From positions 1-15,937 of the forward strand of contig JAPLSP010000408.1 of NCBI GenBank assembly GCA_026398575.1: a DNA stretch of 15,937 nt. Reading direction: 5' to 3'. The position numbers were made by a program, and so were the translations under genes. The notes beneath the pieces were generated by a model, which was not told the DNA's origin, ran no database searches, and saw nothing but the letters and a program-made list of their open reading frames with translations. Source of the DNA: Candidatus Sumerlaeota bacterium (GTDB lineage Bacteria > Sumerlaeota > Sumerlaeia > JADFCT01). Shown here one piece after another: positions 6,827 through 15,439 of the stretch (positions are counted from its first letter, which is position 1; every line of letters starts with the position of its first letter).

Positions 6827-8545
6827 TCATTCGGCATGGGATAATGGCCTAATATGGTCCCTGACGGGCTGGGATATTGCCACATGTTTGCCAAGGCTTA
6901 ATAGCCATTGCAGAAACTCATCAAAGCGAGGTTGATTGCGCATTTCGCGGGGTATCTGCAATTTTCTTAATGCACCCAAAATATCAGGCTCGTTCAGGCT
7001 TGGGAATAATTTGAATGCCTCAGAATAATGAGTCTCTGGAGACACTTGAAAAAATAGATAAACGTATTTTATAAGCATTTCCAATGGCAATTTGTTATCA
7101 ATAGTCCCTAGATAATTTATGACGTCTTTTTTATTGCCTAATCGCGCATGGGCTTGAGCAATAATATATCCCATCGAACGATCTCGGGCTTCATCTTCGG
7201 ATGCGGATGCCACTATGTCTTGCCAATACTCAAGCGACGAGAGAGCCCGAATATAGACAAGGCGATAATCTTGAGAGTGCATCTTTTGATCATTAGTTGC
7301 GATAGCTTGGACAATTTCCTGCCACGCCTCGGGATCAATTGAGAGGTTTGAATACCTTGTCAAAAGTTTCGCGCTCATTTTCCCAACCCCAAAGGCGCGA
7401 AGGCAGACTGCTATTTTGCCAGCGGGCTTCAGCTCAGATTCGGGAACTTTTTCGCACTCCTGAGCAAATTCGCCGAGCGCTTCTTGATCCGCAGGATTGG
7501 ATTCCAGATAGCGCAGATAGTTTTTGATCCCTTGCGCTTCGCCTCCTCGCGCCTGGCGGAGATATCGCGCAGCTTCAAGGAAGACAGACGGGTGGGGAAA
7601 TAAAATGATGAGTTCCTCTAGCTGACGGCGGTTCTCTTCAATCGAGCGGCGGGTAATTCCTTTTCGAAAACTGTCAAGTCTCTTTTCGACATAAGGAATC
7701 GCGGCCTCAGGTTGAAGGCTGGCGAAAAGCTCGACATAGTCGTCGAGGATTGCCGGATGCTCCTCACCAAAACGATCCAAGGCCAGATATTCATCGAGAC
7801 ACATATCTTGCTGGTCAAAGAGATAGTATAAGCGTGTCACATCAAGGCCCACTCGTGATCGCATCCGTTCATCGAAAGCCGCCATATCTTTGGGACGTGG
7901 GATCCGCGAAACAACAACGCGAATGTCCACCGATGTACGGCCATGCGCGCGGCTTTTGACGATCTTGCTGTCACGGATGCGCTCGTAAACGCGCCGAGTA
8001 CCCTTGACGCTTTCCGGACTAGAGCAAGTGAATAGCACGACGGAATCCGGAAATACCTGCGCGCAGAGTCCTCCCAATTCAGTCAGCCCGGTTCGAGAGT
8101 CTATCACCAAAATATCCGGATGAAATTCGCTTGCTATTCTCTTGATGAGATCGAGGCAGAATGCAAATCCTTTGGGTTCACTCAAGAATGTGTCCCACTG
8201 CAAGCTCGCTAAATCTTTGTAGTACTCCGGCGTCCAATAGCGTCCCGCCGGCATCAGCCAAAGCTTCCCGCCCGCTTGGGTCACGCCTTCAGCTAACGGA
8301 ACCTCCAATGAGGAAATCGGAGGTAGGGGGTGCCTCATTGAGAAAGCAAAAAACTGGTCCATCATTCCCATCTGGCATTTGGACGCATCCACATCGGGGA
8401 ACTTCGAGTCCAATCCAGGCGCTTCGAAGTCCATGTCGGCCATGAAGACTTTCTGCCCCATCTTTGCCAGATAAAGGCCGTAATTGGCGCAGGCAAGAGT
8501 GCGGCCAACACCGCCTTTGTAGGAATAAAAAGTAGTTATCTTCAT
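6827..8545 (-). CDS. KGGVGR-variant P-loop ATPase (ParA/MinD superfamily) with helical C-terminal region
   Basis: The protein starts MKITTFYSYKGGVGRTLACA. This is a ParA/MinD-type deviant Walker A in which the usual final GKT is GRT (K10 kept, R15 in place of Lys). MADMDFEAPG (about 36-44) is the switch/Walker A' region, and DILVIDSRTGLTELGG (D149) is Walker B. Residues about 290-572 are helical with repeated Ala/Leu patterns resembling TPR-like repeats, a likely protein-binding scaffold. At 572 residues it is about twice the length of a simple ParA. The start at 8545 is preferred over 8551 and 8578 because its ATG overlaps the upstream gene's TGA as ATGA, and GGAAAGG sits 8 bases before it. 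It is the last gene of a three-gene operon. KGGVGR-variant ATPases are known from predicted conflict (defence) systems; partitioning is the alternative. Its 3' part is notably A+T-rich. Confidence 0.85.
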   Translation of the reverse strand: MKITTFYSYKGGVGRTLACANYGLYLAKMGQKVFMADMDFEAPGLDSKFPDVDASKCQMGMMDQFFAFSMRHPLPPISSLEVPLAEGVTQAGGKLWLMPAGRYWTPEYYKDLASLQWDTFLSEPKGFAFCLDLIKRIASEFHPDILVIDSRTGLTELGGLCAQVFPDSVVLFTCSSPESVKGTRRVYERIRDSKIVKSRAHGRTSVDIRVVVSRIPRPKDMAAFDERMRSRVGLDVTRLYYLFDQQDMCLDEYLALDRFGEEHPAILDDYVELFASLQPEAAIPYVEKRLDSFRKGITRRSIEENRRQLEELIILFPHPSVFLEAARYLRQARGGEAQGIKNYLRYLESNPADQEALGEFAQECEKVPESELKPAGKIAVCLRAFGVGKMSAKLLTRYSNLSIDPEAWQEIVQAIATNDQKMHSQDYRLVYIRALSSLEYWQDIVASASEDEARDRSMGYIIAQAHARLGNKKDVINYLGTIDNKLPLEMLIKYVYLFFQVSPETHYSEAFKLFPSLNEPDILGALRKLQIPREMRNQPRFDEFLQWLLSLGKHVAISQPVRDHIRPLSHAE

Positions 8546-9006
8546 GACCATAGCCTTTCCGATTGAGTCGCGCAACATAGCCCTTCGGCTTCCTCTTCGA
8601 TCTCGGGGCCAAACTTGTATTGCACGATGCCGAAATCTTCTTCGATTGTGCTTGTGCCTACTTCACACTCAGTCTCAAGCTGCTTTGCGCCATGCTCCAG
8701 CGCAATGGCGCCTAACTGCCCAGCAGAGATGCTGCGATTTTCGCTCTTCTTTATCCTTTGAGCAAGATGCTCTAACCGCGTCCAAGTTTCCTGCTTCATG
8801 GGAACCTTGCGGTAAATATCCCAGGAGGAATCGGTTGGGCGCCCGCCTTTACTAGACAGCCGCCTCCCAATCCTTGTGGCAAGCACGCGCAAGCCAATAG
8901 GATCGAGATGAACGTTGCCGATATACTCAATCTCTTCCCCCCCAAGCAACGCAATGCCTTCTTCGGGTGTGAGTACTCTAGGTTTCTCTTTTTCTTCTTT
9001 ATTCAT
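8542..9006 (-). CDS. Probable ribbon-helix-helix-like regulator or adaptor, middle gene of the ATPase operon
   Basis: This 154-residue protein belongs to no family I can name. Residues about 64-112 look like a ribbon-helix-helix unit: a short strand (IYRKVPM), helix KQETWTRLEHLAQRIKK, a turn with SISAGQ, and helix LGAIALEHGAKQLE. The N-terminal 50 residues contain LTPEEGIALLGGEEIEYIG, the middle has a basic SSKGGRPTD segment, and the C-terminal 40 are acidic. If RHH is right, it would bind DNA as a dimer, and the direct repeat at the operon promoter is a candidate site. The start at 9006 is chosen over 9039 because GGAG lies 8 bases upstream. The gene overlaps the preceding one by 8 bases and the following ATPase by 4 (ATGA), so all three are probably translationally coupled. 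ParA-type ATPases often pair with small DNA-binding partners. Confidence 0.72.
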   Translation of the reverse strand: MNKEEKEKPRVLTPEEGIALLGGEEIEYIGNVHLDPIGLRVLATRIGRRLSSKGGRPTDSSWDIYRKVPMKQETWTRLEHLAQRIKKSENRSISAGQLGAIALEHGAKQLETECEVGTSTIEEDFGIVQYKFGPEIEEEAEGLCCATQSERLWS

Positions 9007-9412
9007 AGTCAAATCTCCGAATTCTGAAGAACCGGCCATCCATCAACATGCCGATTTCCCCCTGCTTTGCTTCCCGGCCCATTCGACACACGAAGCGTTT
9101 TAGTATAAGCACGTTCCGTTCGTTCCATTCCTCAGCCGTAATAAAAGAAAACACCATGGTTACTTCTTCCTTTTTTACTTTGTTCCCTCGTTCTACATCC
9201 AGCCAGCCTCCCATGCCTTCCACAGCTGTCGCGCCGCCAAATAATTCCGACATTACCTGAATCGTCGCATCCACCCAAACCTTATGCGGCAAAGGTTTCT
9301 CATCTCGCGTCTTGCTCGGAACATAGACGCAAACATGGTGGTCCTTTTGCTCATCTATAGCGCCCAGCAGAAAGGCATCGCTTACTTTAAAGGATTTCTC
9401 AGAATTCTCCAT
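8999..9412 (-). CDS. Uncharacterised protein with FGGAT/GxGGW motif, first gene of the ATPase operon
   Basis: This 137-residue protein has no signal peptide or membrane segment. It looks like a compact alpha/beta domain: VCVYVPSKTRDEKPL, then VWVDATIQVMSELFGGATAV and EGMGGWLD, then EEVTMVFSFITAEEWNE, and a final GEIGMLMDGRFFRIRRF. The FGGAT...GxW...E-V order resembles small uncharacterised proteins that I recall beside KGGVGR-type ATPases. That is memory of a pattern, not a search result. The start is well supported: GGAGG lies 7 bases before ATG 9412 and a sigma70-like promoter about 42 bases upstream. Its TAA lies inside the start region of the next gene (8-base overlap). A role as sensor, small-molecule enzyme or adaptor cannot be decided from the sequence. 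Confidence 0.8.
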   Translation of the reverse strand: MENSEKSFKVSDAFLLGAIDEQKDHHVCVYVPSKTRDEKPLPHKVWVDATIQVMSELFGGATAVEGMGGWLDVERGNKVKKEEVTMVFSFITAEEWNERNVLILKRFVCRMGREAKQGEIGMLMDGRFFRIRRFDYE

Positions 9413-9447
9413 GTTTTGCCTCCGAGCGATTCATGCGCGACACTTTT

Positions 9448-9464
9448 AGATCAAATATAGATCA
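9448..9464. promoter_or_regulatory. Direct repeat AGATCA overlapping the -10 box; candidate operator
   Basis: AGATCA occurs at 9448-9453 and again at 9459-9464, an 11-bp period that places both copies on one face of the helix. The -10 box lies between them. A repressor bound here would block RNA polymerase. The RHH-like protein encoded in the operon is the obvious candidate, by analogy with RHH proteins that autoregulate through direct repeats. Two copies of a 6-mer are weak statistical evidence on their own. Confidence 0.4.
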
Positions 9465-9482
9465 CGCGTCCAAATATGTCAA
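9454..9482 (-). promoter_or_regulatory. Sigma70-type promoter of the three-gene ATPase operon
   Basis: Read on the minus strand, TTGACA (9482-9477, six of six consensus bases) is followed after exactly 17 bases by TATATT (9459-9454, five of six). It lies 41 bases before ATG 9412, giving a leader of roughly 35 bases that contains the GGAGG ribosome binding site. It is the strongest promoter-like sequence I found in the window. Confidence 0.7.
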
Positions 9483-9535
9483 GGCGCTTTTTGCCCCAAA
9501 ACTATTTTTTGAAATTCTGCTTATTTTATCAGCGA

Positions 9536-10945
<1,410 letters not shown>

Positions 10946-10997
10946 CGCAAGTTCTCCCTCAAGGTTCATCCGCGAATGGCTTGGAATCGTACGAATA

Positions 10998-12848
10998 TTA
11001 TTTGGGTGATGGGCGCGATTCGCGATCCACGGCGTTCCGGATGAGCCAAACTTCTTGTTCTTTGATCTCCGGCAAAATATAACCGCGGACCGTCGCCACT
11101 CGCTCGAACTTAAATGGATGCTCTTTGAGGGCTTTGTCAAGCCGGGGATTTTTGGCGCCGTTGGGAATGATGGCCAGCGTGGGCGTGGCGCCCGATTGCA
11201 TGGCCTGCGCCAACGCCAGCGAATCGCCGATCAGTTCCGGCGTGCGCGGCAAATAACAGCCCAGACTTGCGTGGTCGAATTTGTGGATGATCAGGCGGTC
11301 CTCCGCGCGCAATTCGCCGCTGACCGCCAGCGCCAGAGGACGGCTGATGCGCAGCGTCTCGGCGGCGGGGAAGACGAGCGTCATGAGCGCGAGATATATC
11401 ACCGCCGCGCCGCCCGCCATCCAGGCAAATACGCCATCGCCGCAACGGCCGCGCAACAGGAACACGCCGTTTCCGGTCGCATATATCAGGGCGAGGATTC
11501 CCGTCGTAGCGGCGGCGAATGTCAAAGCGGCATTTTGATGCGCCATCATCAGCGCCAAACTTGCGCCGGACAGCGCCAGACTGGGAATCACAGCAATGGC
11601 CGCCTCCAGGAGGCGCATCTTGCGCGAGCTCGTGGGAATTGCAGACAAAGGCGAGCGGAAAACATCTGCTTCCGGCTGGCTGCAACGATACTCCCATTCA
11701 TAGGCGATGAGAATCGCCATCGCGGGAAACGCCGACAAAAGATAATGAGGAAGCTTGGACGTGATCAGTTCAATCAAAACCCACGGTCCGGCGACCCAGG
11801 CCAGGAGGAACAACAGGTTGCCATCCTGCCGTCGTTGCTTCCAAGCCCGCCAGATCGCTGCGGGCAAAAAAGCGGACCATGGGAAAAACGTGATCAGCGC
11901 GCCCAGAAGATAGTAGCCGGGAACGCCTACGTGCCCTTCAAACGGCTGGGTGGTCCGTCCGATCAAATGCTTGCCGGCCCCTTCGATCAAAAATTCGCCG
12001 TGCGTCTTGATCAATGCAGGAATCAGCCATAATGCCATGATGCCGAGCGCCAGGGGGATGCCCCAGCTCGTACCGATATTGCTCCAAGAACCTCTGCCTT
12101 CGGCGCGCGTCAGGCTCCGGATAAGCCAAAACGCGGCGACGCAGGCAAGGAGGATCGGCCCCAGCATATTTACCTTGGGCGCTTTCGGGATAGCGACAGC
12201 GAGCGCTCCCGCCAGAAGAAGAATTCCCAGCCGAAGATGCTGCTTGCGCGTCCATCCAACCTGCAGCCAAGCCAGCGCGGCGGCGGCGGCCGCCAGAAAC
12301 GCGACATTGACCACCTTGGCCAGCAGCCCCATTCCCACACCGAACCAGAAGAGCGTCTGCCATAAAGAACGATTCGAGGCGCTATTCCGCAGCTGAGCCC
12401 AGGCCCAGAAAGACAGCGTCGTTGCGCACAGCAGCGACGCGTCGGCGGTGCATATCTTGGATTCGATGACAAAGAACAGCGCTGTGGCGAGGATCAACCC
12501 CGCGCGCCAGCCGGCGCAGATTCCAAACATCGAGCTCGCAATGGCGATCGTCATGAAGCAGGTCAGAAGACCGCACATCGCCGAGGGCAGGCGCAGGATC
12601 GCGTCGCCGGGACCGCAAACTTCCTGCGCGCCCAAGGCCAGCCAATAGATGAGAATGGGCTTGTGATATCGAGGCTCGCCCCAGTTCGTCGGGACGATCC
12701 AGTCGCTGCGCTCGCGCATCTCCTTGACCGCCAGGGAAAATCGCGCCTCGTCTCGATCCACCACCGACAAGCCGCCGTTTCCCGTCAGGCAGAGCACGGC
12801 GCAAAAAACGAGAACGGAGAAGGCGGGCAACCAGGGGGCTTTATTCAT
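10998..12848 (-). CDS. ArnT-like glycosyltransferase (GT39 / PMT superfamily), integral membrane
   Basis: This 616-residue protein has about a dozen hydrophobic segments and the GT-C fold signature in its first loop: [16 protein letters not shown] (D31, D33, E34) followed by GDWIVP-like [23 protein letters not shown]. That is the ArnT/PMT catalytic acidic pair and the HKP/EKP segment. Such enzymes move a sugar from an undecaprenyl-phosphate carrier to lipid A, protein or another envelope acceptor outside the cytoplasmic membrane. The soluble C-terminal part (about 500-616) contains [22 protein letters not shown], like the periplasmic domain of ArnT. ATG 12848 is chosen by alignment of the first membrane segment, although no clear ribosome binding site precedes it. 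GTG at 12914 is an alternative adding 22 residues. Sugar and acceptor cannot be told from the sequence. Confidence 0.88.
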   Translation of the reverse strand: MNKAPWLPAFSVLVFCAVLCLTGNGGLSVVDRDEARFSLAVKEMRERSDWIVPTNWGEPRYHKPILIYWLALGAQEVCGPGDAILRLPSAMCGLLTCFMTIAIASSMFGICAGWRAGLILATALFFVIESKICTADASLLCATTLSFWAWAQLRNSASNRSLWQTLFWFGVGMGLLAKVVNVAFLAAAAAALAWLQVGWTRKQHLRLGILLLAGALAVAIPKAPKVNMLGPILLACVAAFWLIRSLTRAEGRGSWSNIGTSWGIPLALGIMALWLIPALIKTHGEFLIEGAGKHLIGRTTQPFEGHVGVPGYYLLGALITFFPWSAFLPAAIWRAWKQRRQDGNLLFLLAWVAGPWVLIELITSKLPHYLLSAFPAMAILIAYEWEYRCSQPEADVFRSPLSAIPTSSRKMRLLEAAIAVIPSLALSGASLALMMAHQNAALTFAAATTGILALIYATGNGVFLLRGRCGDGVFAWMAGGAAVIYLALMTLVFPAAETLRISRPLALAVSGELRAEDRLIIHKFDHASLGCYLPRTPELIGDSLALAQAMQSGATPTLAIIPNGAKNPRLDKALKEHPFKFERVATVRGYILPEIKEQEVWLIRNAVDRESRPSPK

Positions 12849-12877
12849 TTGACTCAATTCAGGGGCGCCGGGATATT
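12849..12877 (+). promoter_or_regulatory. Weak candidate promoter for the PAP2 gene
   Basis: TTGACT (12849-12854, five of six consensus bases), 17 bases, then GATATT (12872-12877, four of six), in the 95-base gap between the divergent glycosyltransferase and PAP2 genes. The leader would be about 60 bases. The match is modest and may be chance. Confidence 0.25.
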
Positions 12878-12943
12878 TCTTTTCCGTGCGGATGATAGTC
12901 TTTGCGAAAATCACTCTAAAAGCTGACGGAAGCGGGTATCAAG

Positions 12944-13753
12944 GTGAAAAGCTCGGAATCGTGTTTCCCCTGCGCGAAAACTCCCCTTCGGTGGCGATGG
13001 CGAATCCTGATCGGCGCGCTGTGCCTGGGTGTGCTGGTCTGCGCATTCGCTGTGGATGGCGCCGTCATCGCCAGGATAGACGCTTGGCGCCACGCGGCAA
13101 ATAACGCCAATGCGCGGCGCATCACCGTATTCTTGAATGCGATTGAATTATACGCGATGGGCTATATCACCGCCGCCATCGCGATTGCGATGCTGTTTCT
13201 GGACCGGCGGCGCGCGGCGCGGGCCTTGGCGCTCGCTCTCATAGTGACGGCGGTTGGCCTGGCGAATAACGTCGTCAAGCAGGCTTGCGGACGCGCCCGC
13301 CCAAAGACTCTCAAGGATTTGAGCAAGCGCTCAATGGGTTCGCCGATTGGAAATGACGCCGACGCCCTCTCTTCCCGAACGATCTATTTCGGCGGACCGG
13401 CCAAGGGATGTGGAATGCGGCAGTCAAAGTACCAGTCTTTTCCGTCCGGGCATAGCGCGGCGGCGGCGGGTCAGTCCGCCGTGCTGTGCGCGCTTTATCC
13501 GCAGGGCACGGCTGTTTTCCTGCTTCTTACCGGGCTCGTGGGCGTGGAGCGCATTTACCATGAGGATCATTTTCCCTCCGACGTCTGGGCGGGATTTTTG
13601 CTTGGATGGCTGCTGGCAAGGGCGATGCTGGTTTGGCGGGCGTTTCAGCGATTTTGTTTTTGGCTGGCGGGGCTGCCGCCCTTTCGGTGGATTTCGCGGA
13701 CCAAGGACCTCAAGGACCTCAAGGACAGCAAAGGCCTCAATGGAAGCAAATAG
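12944..13753 (+). CDS. PAP2 family phosphatase (membrane lipid phosphatase)
   Basis: This 269-residue membrane protein has all three PAP2 motifs: KQACGRARP (K112, R119, P120; KxxxxxxRP), PSGHSAA (167-170, catalytic H170) and ERIYHEDHFPSD (R203, H209, D213). Hydrophobic helices lie near 21-43, 68-86, 93-110, 173-200 and 214-232. Members remove phosphate from phosphatidate, phosphatidylglycerol phosphate or undecaprenyl diphosphate. The neighbouring ArnT-like enzyme, which releases a polyprenyl phosphate, makes a polyprenyl or lipid A substrate attractive, but this is inference. The likely start is GTG 12944 with a loose GGAAG about 11 bases upstream; no in-frame ATG occurs before residue 72. 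Motifs 1 and 2 are separated by an extra hydrophilic loop (about 121-165). The last 18 residues, a Lys/Asp/Leu-rich tail, are encoded by a 9-bp tandem repeat. Confidence 0.9.
   Translation: MKSSESCFPCAKTPLRWRWRILIGALCLGVLVCAFAVDGAVIARIDAWRHAANNANARRITVFLNAIELYAMGYITAAIAIAMLFLDRRRAARALALALIVTAVGLANNVVKQACGRARPKTLKDLSKRSMGSPIGNDADALSSRTIYFGGPAKGCGMRQSKYQSFPSGHSAAAAGQSAVLCALYPQGTAVFLLLTGLVGVERIYHEDHFPSDVWAGFLLGWLLARAMLVWRAFQRFCFWLAGLPPFRWISRTKDLKDLKDSKGLNGSK
13702..13746. repeat. 9-bp tandem repeat forming the 3' end of the PAP2 gene
   Basis: Five 9-base units of the type CAAGGACCT run without slips, the first three nearly identical and the last two degenerate. Because 9 is a multiple of 3 the frame is kept and the tract encodes KDLKDLKDSKGLNGSK at the C-terminus. 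The unit is the reverse complement family of the tract at 5340-5411. Confidence 0.8.
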
Positions 13754-13800
13754 CGCGAGGTAAAACTTGATCTACTGAATTATATTCTGTTGCCCATCTT

Positions 13801-13845
13801 CCATGAGTCCTATAAGTCTCATAACTCCCATAACTCCCATTCGCC
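13801..13845. repeat. 9-bp tandem repeat, CCATAACTC type
   Basis: Five 9-base units (13801-13809, 13810-13818, 13819-13827, 13828-13836, 13837-13845) fit the consensus CCATAAGTC/CCATAACTC, the last one degenerate. It lies in the 112-base gap between the convergent PAP2 and radical SAM genes. The word differs from the CAAGGAC family but the period is the same. Confidence 0.65.
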
Positions 13846-13865
13846 GTGGATAATCTCAGGCAATC

Positions 13866-15425
13866 CTATTGGTCGCGCCAGGATTTTAGGGCGGCGCTCC
13901 AGCGTCCGTTCGCGGCAAGCGCTTGCTCCAAGAAAGCCAGTGTTTCCGGTCCGCCGTTGGCGAGGAGCGTTTGGGCGGCGGCCTCATCCACGGAGGCGGG
14001 AAGAACGCGCAGGTTCGGGATCTTCATGAGCGCGCGCGTCAGGGATTGCATGCGCTTGCGAAGGATGGCTTCCGGCGGCGGCGGCCCCACGCGCGGCAGG
14101 GGAGTGTGGGGCTCGGGGACATAGATGCCCAGGTTGATGGTGATCGTTCCGATGGCGCCTTTGGGGCGCGAGGCGTTGACGAATCGTTCTCGCAGGCGCC
14201 CGGCGAATTCGGCGATTTCCATCGCTTCCTCGTCGCTCTCCGTTGGCAGGCCGATCATGAAATAAAGCTTGAGATCGCGAATCCCCAGCGCGATGGCCTG
14301 TTCCATGACGCGATAAATTTGCTCATCTTCGATTTGTTTTCCAATGAGGCGCCTGAGCCTGGGCGAGGCGGTTTCGGGCGCAAGCGTGATCGAGCGCTGT
14401 CCGGAACGCGCCAGCGAAGCGAGCATGGCCGGCGTTACGTCTTCGATGCGCAGCGAAGAAAACGAAACGAGCAAATCCTCGCGGTCGCAATAGGCGCAGA
14501 TCGCGTCAATCTCGGGATGCGCTCCGACCGCCGCGGCGATGAGCCCGAAGGAACGCGTCCGCTCGCGCTGGATTTCCATGGCGGAGATGACGGCAGAAGC
14601 GGGATAAAACTCATAGGGCTTGATATTGTGCCCCGCCCAACAGAACATGCAATGATGCGGGCAGCCGCGTGAAATCTCGATCAGGCATTTGCCCGCGAAT
14701 TCCGTCCGGTCGGTGAGGATGATGGAGTGGAGCGGGGTTTTGGGCTCGGGGTTCGGGATTCGGGGCTCGGGGTTCAGGGCGTGGGACTCGGAACTCGGCA
14801 CTCGGCACTCGGCACTTGGGATGATGACATCGGGGATGCGCGCGAGGGTCTGCAGAAGAGCGGGGCGGTCGTCGCGCAGGCGCGCGCAATCTTCAAATAT
14901 GCGCGTGATGGATGCTTGATCGGCGCCCAAAAAGAACGCGTCGCACACGTCCGCCAGCGGACGGGGATTGACTTGGACGCCCAGGCCGCCGGCGATGATC
15001 AAGGGTTGATGTGGCGCGCGATCGCGCGCCAGCAGCGGCAGCCCTGCGCGCTTTATGATTTCAATAACGCTCAGGTAATCCAGAACAAAGGAAATGGAAA
15101 AAGCGAGAACGTCCACGCAATCCAGCGGCAGGCGGCTTTCCAATGTTTCAAGGCGCGGAAGATCGTGAAAATATCGCTCGGCGCGCACGCCGGAGACGGC
15201 ATTGGCCCATGCGTACACTGCCTGATAGCCCAGGCTGCTCATGCCGATGTGATAGGTATTGGGGAAGACCAGCGCCACGTCGAGCGGTTGAGCGCCGGGC
15301 TTGAGAATGGTCCCCGTTTCCGATTCAAGCAGTTCTTTGTATATGTCAACAGGCCGGAGGGACACGCAGAGGTTCTCTTTGGATGGCGTGTTTTTTGCGG
15401 AGCTTCGCGAAGGGATCAGCCCCAA
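13866..15425 (-). CDS. B12-binding-type radical SAM protein (COG1032 / TIGR03960-like) with repeat-encoded linker
   Basis: This 519-residue protein has an N-terminal Rossmann-like cobalamin-binding-type domain (about 48-185: LDVALVFPNTYHIGMSSLGY, VLAFSISFVLDYLS, PLIIAGGLGVQVNPRPLA). A radical SAM barrel follows, with the cluster motif ISRGCPHHCMFC (C255, C259, C262) that binds the 4Fe-4S cluster and SAM. The order matches TIGR03960-like proteins, though it lacks their N-terminal extension and any C-terminal DUF2344. Reaction and substrate are unknown. Residues about 203-230 in the domain linker are Pro/Glu/Ser-rich and are encoded by a 7-bp tandem repeat, probably a recent insertion. The likely start is TTG 15425, with AGGA 4 bases upstream, only 14 bases after the larE stop; a GTG at residue 22 is an alternative. 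It probably forms an operon with larE. Confidence 0.85.
   Translation of the reverse strand: MGLIPSRSSAKNTPSKENLCVSLRPVDIYKELLESETGTILKPGAQPLDVALVFPNTYHIGMSSLGYQAVYAWANAVSGVRAERYFHDLPRLETLESRLPLDCVDVLAFSISFVLDYLSVIEIIKRAGLPLLARDRAPHQPLIIAGGLGVQVNPRPLADVCDAFFLGADQASITRIFEDCARLRDDRPALLQTLARIPDVIIPSAECRVPSSESHALNPEPRIPNPEPKTPLHSIILTDRTEFAGKCLIEISRGCPHHCMFCWAGHNIKPYEFYPASAVISAMEIQRERTRSFGLIAAAVGAHPEIDAICAYCDREDLLVSFSSLRIEDVTPAMLASLARSGQRSITLAPETASPRLRRLIGKQIEDEQIYRVMEQAIALGIRDLKLYFMIGLPTESDEEAMEIAEFAGRLRERFVNASRPKGAIGTITINLGIYVPEPHTPLPRVGPPPPEAILRKRMQSLTRALMKIPNLRVLPASVDEAAAQTLLANGGPETLAFLEQALAANGRWSAALKSWRDQ
14738..14821. repeat. 7-bp tandem repeat inside the radical SAM gene, 12 units, in frame
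   Basis: Twelve consecutive 7-base units of the type CTCGGGG/TTCGGGA/CTCGGCA run from 14738 to 14821 without slips. The total of 84 bases equals 28 codons, so the reading frame of the host gene is preserved even though the unit is not a multiple of three. It encodes a low-complexity stretch such as NPEPRIPNPEP between the two domains of the protein. Confidence 0.85.
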
Positions 15426-15439
15426 AAATTCCTAAGTGT

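Noticed and set aside
6815..6828. Perfect 14-bp palindrome GACAACATGTTGTC at the ATPase stop codon
   Set aside because: It overlaps the coding end, is a single short site, and has no partner copy or promoter nearby; probably chance.
9483..9535. Intrinsic terminator after asnS
   Set aside because: A GGGGC...GCGCC pairing around A-rich DNA is only 4-5 bp with a mismatch and no following T-run on the right strand.
10946..11140. N-terminal extension of AsnRS by 65 codons
   Set aside because: It overlaps the glycosyltransferase 3' end, has no family similarity, and a good ribosome binding site supports the start at 10945.
11055..12032. 325-codon open frame on the plus strand
   Set aside because: It is antisense to the glycosyltransferase; the product is Arg/Gln-rich with no domain pattern.
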